Assembly (NCBI GenBank): GCA_027858635.1
Contig: JAQICG010000094.1
Span: 1 to 8,161, forward strand
Source of the DNA: Gammaproteobacteria bacterium
GTDB taxonomy: Bacteria > Pseudomonadota > Gammaproteobacteria > SZUA-229
Length of the DNA stretch: 8,161 bases
Direction of reading: 5' to 3'
Position 1 is the first letter of the stretch. Every line of letters begins with the position of its first letter. Below the pieces are notes generated by a model that was given only the letters and a program-made list of their open reading frames with translations, was not told the origin of the DNA and did no database searches. Shown here piece by piece: positions 1 through 7,100 of the stretch. The position numbers were made by a program, and so were the translations under genes.

Positions 1-530
1 TCCACGTCATACACCTGCCAGCCGACTATTTTTCGACTGTAAATGTCGATGACCAGATAAAGATAAAAAAAGAGGCCTGAAACCCGGGTGGGCAGGTAGG
101 TAATATCCCAGGTGTAAATTTGATTGGCGCAGGTGGCGGTTAATGCTCTGGGCTTTTTGATTGTTGTGGCGGATCTGGCTTTCTGTCGGTGCTGGAGTTG
201 GTGCTCTGTCTTCAATACACGGTAAAAGCTCGATTCCGAAGCGATATAGCGCCCTTCATCGGCCAGCCGGGGAACGATTTTACCGGGCGGCAAATCAGTA
301 TAGCCGGGTTCGTTAGCAATCTTGATCATGCGCTGGCGCTCAAGCACGGTCAGTTTGTTTCTCGGCTCGTGTTTGGCCTCCAGACGACCGTCCAGCAGGT
401 TGTCTGGCTGAGCCCAGCGCTGCAATGTTTTGGCGCTCAGATCCAGCAGCTCACACGCTTGTGATTGCCGGGCACCAGACGCTCTTGCTTGCGCGACCAT
501 CGCTACAATTTCAGTGCGCTCCTGTCTCAT
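1..530 (-). CDS. IS3-family transposase OrfB (DDE integrase core), partial at window edge
   Basis: This is the catalytic subunit of the IS3 transposase, which cuts and joins the element ends through an RNase H-fold DDE domain. 176 codons read without a stop from ATG at 530-528 to the window edge. Residues about 1-45 form a small helix-turn-helix (ACELLDLSAKTLQRWAQ). About 70-110 form a second DNA-binding segment of HTH_21 type (PPGKIVPRLADEGRYIASES, then SFYRVL). The rve catalytic domain then begins with WDITYLPTRVSG, where D142 is the expected first catalytic aspartate, followed by the typical FFYLYLVIDIYSRKIVGW. The second Asp and the Glu are off-window. The start codon overlaps the orfA stop as ATGA, so translation is probably by coupling. 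Whether the full copy is intact cannot be judged. Confidence 0.93.
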   Translation of the reverse strand, partial: MRQERTEIVAMVAQARASGARQSQACELLDLSAKTLQRWAQPDNLLDGRLEAKHEPRNKLTVLERQRMIKIANEPGYTDLPPGKIVPRLADEGRYIASESSFYRVLKTEHQLQHRQKARSATTIKKPRALTATCANQIYTWDITYLPTRVSGLFFYLYLVIDIYSRKIVGWQVYDV

Positions 531-1066
531 TGTGAGTCGTCCTCGTCGTTGCCCCAGATCGCGTTGACTTTTTTTTGGAGTACTAATAAGGCCGCTGTTT
601 CAGCCAGCGCCTTGTCTTTGCGGTTAAGTTCTTTCTTTAGCGCTCGAATTTCACTTTTGAGTTGATGGGTATCCGACGGCACTTTTGCTTGCATGTTGAC
701 GGGGTCTCTCGTAGCAAAATCCTGCTTCCACTGTTTGATATGGTGCGGATAAAGCCCGTGCTGACGGCAATATTCACTCACCTGCGCTTCATCAAGCGAG
801 GCACAGGCAATCACCCTATTCAGCTTTTCTTCCAGACTCCTGTCCTGCGGTCTTTGTTCTGTGGTCATGGGTCTTGCACTCGTTATTGTCTGATCATAAA
901 CCGATTCAAATCGGCGGTCTCTAGCCTGGACAATCCACCGGTCTAATGTCGAATGACCGATGCCCAGTTCCTCTGAAATCGCTTTTAAAGTAGTTCCTTC
1001 ACTGCGTTTAAGCGCCTTTTCCACCGCTTGTATCTTAAATGATTGAGTAAAAAATCTTGCTACCAT
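527..1066 (-). CDS. IS3-family transposase OrfA (DNA-binding subunit)
   Basis: A 179-residue protein that recognises the IS ends. I chose the ATG at 1066-1064 rather than the ATG 12 codons upstream (1102). AGAGG lies 8 nt upstream of the chosen start, and the protein then begins MVARFFTQSFKIQAVEKAL, which is the usual kind of transposase N-terminus. Residues about 26-45 form the first helix-turn-helix (TLKAISEELGIGHSTLDRWI). About 93-114 form a second one (EAQVSEYCRQHGLYPHHIKQ). About 133-166 are a heptad-rich, Lys/Glu/Leu-rich helix, likely the dimerising coiled coil seen in IS3 OrfA proteins. At 179 residues it is longer than the roughly 100-residue OrfA of many IS3 members. The stop codon overlaps the orfB start by 4 nt. 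Confidence 0.9.
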   Translation of the reverse strand: MVARFFTQSFKIQAVEKALKRSEGTTLKAISEELGIGHSTLDRWIVQARDRRFESVYDQTITSARPMTTEQRPQDRSLEEKLNRVIACASLDEAQVSEYCRQHGLYPHHIKQWKQDFATRDPVNMQAKVPSDTHQLKSEIRALKKELNRKDKALAETAALLVLQKKVNAIWGNDEDDSQ

Positions 1067-1115
1067 TTTTATTGCCTCTATATTGAATGTTAGAGGCGAC
1101 AACTATCCTGACACA

Positions 1116-1569
1116 GGGGGACGAGGCCAAGAACCACACCGTGGACGCCACCAAAGCGAGCTTCAATTTCCTGGGTTTTACGCTTCGGATGAGTCAAGGC
1201 ATACGCACTGGAAAACCGTACCCGCATGTCTGCCCAGCAGATAAATCGCTGAAGAAAATCAAGGCGAAGCTGACAGCCATGACGGGGCGGGAACTGACCC
1301 CCATCCCTGTGGAGATGATTGTGGGAAACGTGAATCGCAGTCTGAAAGGCTGGGTGAATTATTTCCATTATCGAAATTCGAATCAGGGTATGGAAAAGGT
1401 TAAGGCCCATACGGAACAACGGATGCGTACACACTTGATGAAGCGCCACAAGGTGAAAGACAGAGGGATCGGCGAAGGCCGGTTCCCCAGTGTTGAACTG
1501 TACCGGCGTTACGGGTTATACAAAGTTCCAACAGCAGCGGGCTGGAAATCAGCGCATGCCTCGGCGTGA
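1116..1569 (+). pseudogene. ltrA: Group II intron reverse transcriptase/maturase, C-terminal fragment
   Basis: This is the last part of an intron-encoded protein that assists splicing and reverse-transcribes the intron. Recognisable sequence starts at about EAKNHTVDATKASFNFLGF, the end of the RT palm (RT7 region). The maturase (X/GIIM) domain follows: the central piece is VNRSLKGWVNYFHYRNSNQG, then ERMRTHLMKRHKVKDRG-type basic sequence, ending in RRYGLYKVPTAAGW. No HNH endonuclease domain follows, so the protein is of the endonuclease-minus type. The catalytic YADD motif and the rest of the RT are missing because the IS3 element sits at the left boundary. The ATG at 1087 in the same frame belongs to IS sequence and is a chance fusion. 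The TGA stop at 1567-1569 is only about 10 nt before intron domain V, the normal layout for bacterial introns. Confidence 0.9.
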
Positions 1570-1579
1570 AGAACATCGG

Positions 1580-1652
1580 AAAGCCGTGTGCGGGAAAACC
1601 GCATGCACGGTTTGATGAGGGAGGGCAGGCGAGAGCCTGTTCTCTACTCTAC
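1580..1652 (+). ncRNA. Group II intron domains V and VI (3' end of intron RNA)
   Basis: Domain V is 1580-1613. Its lower helix AGCCGTG pairs with CACGGTT and contains the catalytic AGC triad with the usual G-U pair. The upper helix TGCGG/CCGCA is closed by a GAAAA loop, with the conserved two-nucleotide bulge (TG) on the 3' side. Domain VI follows as a 10-bp helix, 1621-1630 with 1635-1644, capped by a GAGA tetraloop; A1646 is the candidate branch adenosine. The intron 3' end is placed at the AC at 1651-1652, with an uncertainty of a few nucleotides. The ribozyme is non-functional here because domains I-III are cut off by the IS3 insertion. Confidence 0.88.
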
Positions 1653-1664
1653 CCGTTGGTGTTC

Positions 1665-1762
1665 TGGCTAGACTAGCAAGAGTTATCATACCTGAGAGTT
1701 GAAAAAGAAAAGGTCAGAGCCGAAGGCTGATAATGCGGGTAATTAAGTATTGTGTCCCCAGA
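1665..1762 (+). mobile_element. RAYT-derived MITE-like remnant, copy A (left end missing)
   Basis: 98 bp align without gaps to 7906-8003, with 5 mismatches. The left part reads as the N-terminus of a Y1/REP-associated tyrosine transposase (xARLARVIIPE, with CTG at the ATG position). The right part reads in another frame as a lysine-rich transposase C-terminus (LKKKRSEPKADNAGN, stop at 1743-1745). Everything between, including the HUH and tyrosine motifs of the enzyme, is deleted. The right end is the terminal repeat ATTAAGTATTGTGTCCCCAG. The left terminal repeat present in copy B is absent here; the group II intron 3' end lies about 12 nt upstream instead. The RAYT assignment rests on recognising the N-terminal motif from memory. 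Confidence 0.75.
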
Positions 1763-1863
1763 TTTATTCCCAGATTTATTCCTGGCACTGCAAAAACGGC
1801 AAGTTGATTGCCTTCAAGAAACGCTTCTAGCGCCTCGATCGTCTTTAAGTTCGTTGTTGTCAT
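1714..1863 (-). pseudogene. Truncated 5' fragment of a transposase/integrase-like gene
   Basis: Starting at ATG 1863-1861, the minus strand reads MTTTNLKTIEALEAFLEGNQ, then LAVFAVPG. This looks like the N-terminus of a DDE integrase/transposase family that begins with 'LKTIE.LE.FL.G.Q..AF.V'. After about codon 28 the reading frame enters the end of repeat copy A and continues as meaningless repeat-encoded sequence to a TGA at 1716-1714, 49 residues in all. A weak GAGAA lies upstream of the ATG. I interpret this as a gene whose remainder was removed or displaced by element A. The family identification is from memory and moderate; the truncation relative to the repeat boundary is visible directly. 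Confidence 0.5.
1757..1780 (+). repeat. 12-bp tandem repeat, two copies, at the right edge of element A
   Basis: CCCAGATTTATT occurs twice in a row. The first copy overlaps the last bases of the element's terminal repeat (CCCAGA). A similar 12-bp tandem (AGAATTCTGGGC, then AGAATTCTGGGG) abuts the same terminus, in the opposite orientation, at 8113-8136. Confidence 0.85.
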
Positions 1864-1936
1864 AATCGTTCTCATTTGAGGTTTATGAGCAATTTTGACT
1901 ATTTCGAACTCATTTCATATTGGACAAGGCTTATTC

Positions 1937-1965
1937 TTGATATGTACATTACAATGTATTATATT
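1937..1965 (+). promoter_or_regulatory. Candidate sigma70 promoter of the lipase/PKD operon
   Basis: TTGATA at 1937-1942 and TATATT at 1960-1965 are separated by 17 bp, the preferred sigma70 spacing, in an AT-rich stretch upstream of the first ORF. Transcription would begin near 1972, leaving roughly 70 nt before the Shine-Dalgarno of the 33-codon ORF. The rest of 1864-2041 shows no other gene or RNA that I recognise. Confidence 0.45.
1945..1958. promoter_or_regulatory. 14-bp perfect palindrome in the promoter spacer, possible operator
   Basis: TACATTACAATGTA consists of 6-bp arms, TACATT and AATGTA, around a central AC. It lies wholly between the candidate -35 and -10 boxes, a position where a bound repressor would block RNA polymerase. 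In such AT-rich DNA a 6-bp arm can occur by chance, and I do not recognise the site as the box of a particular regulator. Confidence 0.3.
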
Positions 1966-2041
1966 GCTATAGTCAGTATTGCTGTTTAACATAGCTAAAG
2001 ATTGGAAAATAGAAGGAACGCTCAACTAGGAGGTCATTTTT

Positions 2042-2143
2042 TTGGACTGTATCTTTTGTAATAGAGTTTTTTATACAAAAATCTATTCTATTCTCGTCAA
2101 ATTTTTTTCTGCCTCTTCAAAATTGCTGGAAAAAAGTTCATGA
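2042..2143 (+). CDS. 33-residue ORF with strong SD, possible leader peptide
   Basis: A perfect AGGAGG at 2028-2033 lies 8 nt before a TTG at 2042. From there 33 codons run to a TGA at 2141-2143 that overlaps the ATG of the next gene as ATGA. The product begins MDCIFCNRVFYTKIY and ends SSKLLEKSS. It has a CxxC pair at residues 3 and 6, is basic and moderately hydrophobic, and has no signal peptide. The start resembles the DCIFC opening of HIT proteins, but nothing else of that family follows. The best ribosome-binding site near the start of the operon belongs to this ORF, while the following gene has only a weak GGA. It may therefore serve to load ribosomes by coupling, or be a real small protein. 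Function unknown. Confidence 0.5.
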   Translation: MDCIFCNRVFYTKIYSILVKFFSASSKLLEKSS

Positions 2144-2460
2144 ATCAGCCGATTGTAATTCCTAAATGGTGGATAAGCTTAGCTAAGTTTTTTCTTAATC
2201 TCACAGTATGCGCTGTATTTATTCACTTTTTTAGTTCTTGGGCAATAAGTGCCGAATTTTTTGGTAAATATAATCATAGCGATTCAATTGGTTATACAAT
2301 TCTATCTGTCCTTTCGATTTTAATAATACTAGGCTCAGCTTTATTGGCAGCAGTAGGGATTGTGGTTGGTGTTATTCTTGAGTACCCGTTAAAAAATTAT
2401 CTACTTATGTTGGTTATTTCTTTAGCGTCAATACTATACCTTTATGTTTTTGCCTCTTAG
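2140..2460 (+). CDS. Small inner-membrane protein with three predicted helices
   Basis: A 106-residue hydrophobic protein that I do not recognise. Helices are visible at about residues 15-37 (FFLNLTVCAVFIHFFSSWA), 50-80 (two-part run around ILSVLSILIILGSALLAA) and 85-104 (YLLMLVISLASILYLYVF). A polar loop, KYNHSDS, sits at 43-49. There is no cleavable signal peptide and no catalytic motif. The start overlaps the 33-codon ORF as ATGA, and the only local ribosome-binding signal is a weak GGA 12 nt upstream, so coupled translation is likely. The lipase gene begins 27 nt after its stop. Co-transcription suggests a role linked to export, folding or regulation of the two secreted proteins, but this is only contextual. 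The gene is distinctly AT-richer than the genes after it. Confidence 0.7.
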   Translation: MNQPIVIPKWWISLAKFFLNLTVCAVFIHFFSSWAISAEFFGKYNHSDSIGYTILSVLSILIILGSALLAAVGIVVGVILEYPLKNYLLMLVISLASILYLYVFAS

Positions 2461-2487
2461 ATAATTTTTCATTTTTAGGTCATTACA

Positions 2488-4113
2488 ATGATGTTTAGAC
2501 TAATTATACTCACATTGATTTTTTTCACGGATATGACTGCTTACGCTGACGCTTCTTTTCCTGAGCATAGCGGGGATTCGCCGTGGTCCTTTACTGTTGT
2601 TGCGGAACCATCTGATACATTTGTCGTGAATGACACTGATTCAGCCACCATTGATACGGTATTATTTAGTAAAGATGGCAGTATTTATATTGACGTGCCA
2701 ATACGCCGTTACGTCGGGAAGACAAGTGCTAGCGGATATTTGTTGAATGCAAACAGCCTTATCGCCAATGGAATAGTTAGTGAAAAAGTGACTATTTTGA
2801 TGCCCGCTTATGATATTGATGATCAGCCATATCTCGACCAGTTTGATTGTGATGGTGATAATATTGCTGATGAAAATCTGACGCACGAAGTAGACGAAGT
2901 TTTTCTTAACGATAAAAAGATCGGAATACTCAAAGGCGAGTCTTTAGCCTGGAATTTAAACACGTTTGATGTTGATATTAGTAAAATAAAGTTTCCTTCA
3001 GCGCCTGGTGAAACTGCTATCAATCAATTTCGAATTGATGTCGATGTTGCTAATCAGGATGTTGTGTTATCAAGTGGGGCTATAGGTTGTGGCAATGGCT
3101 GGAGTACCTCAATTGACTGGATTGGTATATTATATCAGGCAGCATCACCCGTTATTTTAGTGCACGGAATTAATTCTAAAGGTAGTGCTTTTGCTGATTT
3201 CCAGGCAGGTTTAGATATAAGTTATGTGGTTTCAGATGCAAGTATAGAATTACAGGATTTACCTACACCCGAACCAATACCGGCTGGCTGTCCCGATATT
3301 CCCTATAATAATTCAATAGATTGGAATGTACGTTTGTTACAACAGAAGATTCCTCAGATTGCTCAGTTGTACGGCACCGATAGCATTCACCTAATCACGC
3401 ATAGTAAAGGAGGGCTTGATAGTAGAGGATATCTCTCATCGATAGCAGATTCACCGCCAGAAATACCTTTAGGCACCATGGGTGGTGTCCCTGTTAAAAG
3501 TGAATTAAAGGTGCTTTCTCTGGTTACATTGAACACGCCACATCAGGGTTCTGTGTTGTCAGAATATGGCGTAGAGGCTCGCCAGCTATCAGAACTTCAA
3601 GCAACACTAGCAGGTCTTACTACTTTTTATGCTGCTAAAAAACAAGAAGGTGCATATTATTGTGATTTAACCCCCGCGCGTGCATCAGAATTTATCGCTT
3701 CGACAAAGCTTCCTGGTGGTATACAAACGGCCTCGGTAGCCACGGATGCTGATATAAATGGTGATCAACAGATAACTGATCCTTTGGTTGGTGATGATGA
3801 AAGTGCTGGTTATCCTCCAATCCCAATAGCGAGTAATTATGCAGCCGATACCTTGTATCAGCTTACAGGTAGTGTTGCTCATGTAACTGTATCAGTAAGT
3901 GTTGATGATAAAGTCACAATTACTACGATACCTACTTATGCATTTAAGCCAAACGATACAATCGTAACGCAGTCAAGTGCAAGCTTATATCCAACTTATC
4001 TTATAACAGGCTGGAATCATTTGAATGTGCATTCAGCTCAAAATGCTAAAACAATCGCAACGGATGCTCTGCAAGAAGAAGGCGCAGGTATGGTAAATTG
4101 GAGATTACGCTAA
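2488..4113 (+). CDS. Secreted alpha/beta-hydrolase, lipase/esterase type
   Basis: A 541-residue exported enzyme expected to hydrolyse ester bonds, probably lipid or polyester; the substrate is unknown. A Sec signal peptide spans about 1-20 (MMFRLIILTLIFF, ending TAYA before DASF). Residues about 30-215 form a beta-rich accessory domain with an Asp-rich Ca-type loop, DCDGDNIADE (120-129). The hydrolase domain starts with PVILVHGINSKG (221-232), where the HG (226-227) is the oxyanion-hole strand. IHLITHSKGGLDSRGYL (300-316) is the nucleophile elbow with Ser306. D490 in PNDTIVTQSSAS matches the 'NDG.V...S' catalytic Asp position of bacterial lipases, and H511 (NHLNVHS) is the likely catalytic His. 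A second EF-hand-like loop, DADINGDQQITD, lies at 420-431. An AGG 8 nt before ATG 2488 supports the start. The stop TAA shares its last A with the ATG of the next gene, so the two are translationally coupled. Confidence 0.88.
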   Translation: MMFRLIILTLIFFTDMTAYADASFPEHSGDSPWSFTVVAEPSDTFVVNDTDSATIDTVLFSKDGSIYIDVPIRRYVGKTSASGYLLNANSLIANGIVSEKVTILMPAYDIDDQPYLDQFDCDGDNIADENLTHEVDEVFLNDKKIGILKGESLAWNLNTFDVDISKIKFPSAPGETAINQFRIDVDVANQDVVLSSGAIGCGNGWSTSIDWIGILYQAASPVILVHGINSKGSAFADFQAGLDISYVVSDASIELQDLPTPEPIPAGCPDIPYNNSIDWNVRLLQQKIPQIAQLYGTDSIHLITHSKGGLDSRGYLSSIADSPPEIPLGTMGGVPVKSELKVLSLVTLNTPHQGSVLSEYGVEARQLSELQATLAGLTTFYAAKKQEGAYYCDLTPARASEFIASTKLPGGIQTASVATDADINGDQQITDPLVGDDESAGYPPIPIASNYAADTLYQLTGSVAHVTVSVSVDDKVTITTIPTYAFKPNDTIVTQSSASLYPTYLITGWNHLNVHSAQNAKTIATDALQEEGAGMVNWRLR

Positions 4114-7100
4114 TGTTTCGTTTTAAATTTATACTAATTATTGGATTATTTTCGTCAAGTCTGTTCGCGCAGCAAGAGATTAGTGTACCGCTTGGCAACC
4201 GGATGTATAATGTATTTGAGTTAACATCTACTGCTTCTATGCAACAGTTTCCTGTCGAGGTTAATTCTGCCACAGCTTTGACTATCGATATTCATACTAC
4301 TGTAAACCCAGTTAATGTAACGATAGAAGAACCTTCGGGCGCTACTTTTCCGTCTACCAGTATTAACAGTTTCACTGTTGGCGCGACGGAAACGCTGCCA
4401 CTGGGTGCTTTTCTTTTTGCTGAGGGTGTCCATAAGCAAGCCATAGTAACTAATCCGGCGTCAGGAACGTGGTTGATAAATGTTTCTTTGCCTGCCGGTA
4501 TTAGTACGACAGCAGGAACAATAACAATTATACAAACTGGGGGGTTACAGGTGGGTACTATTGTTACGCGGCCTACGTATAATGTTGGTGACCCAGTGGT
4601 AATTGCTATAGTTGCATTTGATTCAGGTGTTCCTGTATTAGGCGCGAGTGCTGAAGCAAATATCTATCAGAATGGATCAGAACTTACACCACGGACCATT
4701 ACCTTACTTGATGATGGCTCTGTACCAGACACGCAAGTAGGCGATGGTCTATATACCGGGCAGATTAGTGGATTGTCATCAGGTGATTATCTGGTTGAAG
4801 CAGTATTTCAAAGTGGTACGGCGAGGATTGCAGCAGGTGCACAATTTGAAGTCATTCCACCATTAGGTGTAATTACAAATAATGTGACTGATACTGGTAT
4901 CGATACCAATTCAGATGGTTTATTTGATCGTATTGATATTGATTTAGAAGTTGATATTTCTTCTCCTGGAACTTATGACCTGTTAGTTGAACTTAAACTG
5001 TACCTAAAAACTATACTAAAAGGTATACAAGTTGTATTGCCAACGGGCAGAAGTACGCAAACTGTTTCTTTTTCAGCAGAAGAAATTACAAAACTGATTG
5101 ATGGTGATGGCCCCTACGAAATTAGTGATGTACGGCTTATAAGGAATGCTGACGCCGACGGAACTCAGCCAACTCGAATGGCAGATAGGCGTATAGATTT
5201 AGGTTCTACACAACCCTATCAGTTGCAGCAATTTCAGCGGCCGCTTACGCTAATATTGGATAGTCTTACTGAATCCGCTGAAGATATTGATGGTAATGGT
5301 AAATTTGATGTGCTCAAAGTTGTACTTCTGGCAGATGTACTGCAAACAGGGGCATATACCTGGAGTGGAAGTGTCAAAGCGCCCGACGGCACTACCCTGG
5401 CAACAGCAGGTAGTAGTGGTATTCTGAATAGTGTAGGCATTTACAACCTGGCCTTAAGTTTCGAAGGTGCAGCTATCGGTGCTGCAGGAATTAATGGTCC
5501 ATATACTATTAGCAATTTTGGTATCTATGGACCACCAAACGCTGAAGCTTTAAAACTTAAGGTAGGACAAACGGCAGGATATACTGCTAGTCAATTTGAA
5601 GGGTTTGTTGCACCGACAGCTAACACAGGCGGACCGTATTTTGCGATAGATGGACAGTCCATAGTGTTTGATGGCTCTGCTTCCAGTGACCCAGATGCAG
5701 ACCCACTGACTTATGTTTGGGATTTTGGTGATGGTAGCTCGGCCAGTGGTGTGAGTCCGAGTCACACTTACGCATTAGCTGGAATGTATACCGTTACCCT
5801 GATAGTGAATGATGGACAGTTGAGTTCTTCACCCGCATCGACCACGGTTACCGTTACTCCATCTAACTTTGCGCCGACCGCTAATCCAGGTGGTCCGTAT
5901 ACTGGAATAGATGGTCAGACTATAGTGTTTGATGGATCAGCGTCCACTGATCCCGATGCAGATCCACTGACCTATGCGTGGACTTTTGGCGATGATAGTT
6001 CGGCGAGTGGTGTGAGTCCGAGTCACGTTTACGCATTGCCTGGAATGTATTCGGTTACCCTGGTAGTGAATGATGGATTATTGGATTCGTTGTCTACATC
6101 AACTACAGTGACAGTGGTTCTACCTAATGTTGCGCCGATAGCTAACGCAGGCGGTCCATATAACGGGATAGTGGGTACACCGATTGTCTTTGATGGTTCC
6201 ATTTCATCGGATATGAACGGAGATGTTTTATCATTTAGTTGGGATTTTGGTGATGGTAGTACAGGCAGCGGTGTAAGTCCGAGTCATATATATACAGCAG
6301 AAGGTATATATACTGTTACGCTTATAGTTAACGATAGTGTATTTACTTCTGAGCAGGCAATTAGTACATCTAGTGTCGGGCCAGGTAATAATGTACCAGT
6401 TGCCGATCCTAACGGGCCGTATTTTGGGTTCATCAATACGCCCATTACATTTAATGGCTCGATGTCCAACGATCTAGATGGTGACCTATTAGTATACACG
6501 TGGGATTTTGGCGATGGGAATACTGGTACCGGGATCAATCCCAATCACACCTATTCAGCGACAGGTTTCTATACTGTTAGTTTGGTCGTTAACGACGGGA
6601 TATCGAATTCCCTTTCGGTTTCTACATCGGTCTCTGTTAATAATATTCAAATAGATAATGATGTGCCTTATAGTGATGTTGGTAGTTGGCGCGTTGAAGT
6701 TCGTGCTGGTGGTGAATCAAGAGATGGATGGTTGACCGCTGTGGGTACGCCAAGTGGCACGCAGTTTAACCAAGCAGAAATTGTTTATGATTACTTTACT
6801 TATGTGGACATCGGCGCTCCCGGCGGTGCAGTACAATTGTCGTCAACTGTAACCTCTGGTCCAGAAGTGATAACTAGCGGCGTGGGAGTAGATCGGGTGA
6901 GAAGCTCTGGCACCTTCACCGGAGAAAATGGTAATAGCATTGACTGGAGTGTCGATAGTACCATTGAGGATGGCAGTAATACGATGGAGAATGCCTACAC
7001 CTTTACAGCACAATCTGGTGCGATTGGTCGAATCAGATTGTGGCAATATCTTGATGAAGATGTGCTAGGTGCTGGTAATGATGTGTTTTTTGTAAGAGGG

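Larger units (their letters stand above)
1..1115 (-). mobile_element. IS3-family insertion sequence, left part outside window
   Basis: Two consecutive minus-strand genes, orfA then orfB, make up the right-hand portion of an IS3-family element. The element end next to orfA cannot be fixed exactly. Reading the minus strand, a plausible terminus begins TGTGTCAGGATAGTTG at about 1115, just where recognisable group II intron maturase sequence begins on the other strand. IS3-family ends commonly start with TG, which fits this position. The other end and any target duplication lie outside the window. The element has clearly truncated the intron, so it is the younger insertion of the two. Confidence 0.85.

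Noticed and set aside
189..946. Plus-strand open frames at 189-464, 465-665 and 662-946
   Set aside because: They are antisense to the continuous IS3 orfB and orfA, which have clear domains, and they show no protein features of their own.
1090..1449. Minus-strand 119-codon frame opposite the maturase fragment
   Set aside because: It is antisense to recognisable maturase domain X and spans the IS/intron junction, so it is a chance frame.
1667..1677. GCTAGACTAGC palindrome
   Set aside because: It is inside the element's coding remnant, is not conserved in copy B (GCTAGAATTGC), and so is probably chance.
2042..2143. 33-codon ORF as a HIT (histidine triad) protein
   Set aside because: Only the MDCIFC opening is similar. 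There is no HxHxH motif and no room for the domain.
4098..4112. TTG at 4098 as start of the PKD gene
   Set aside because: It would place five extra residues before a clean signal peptide. GGAG is ideally spaced for ATG 4113 and overlaps the TTG codon region itself.
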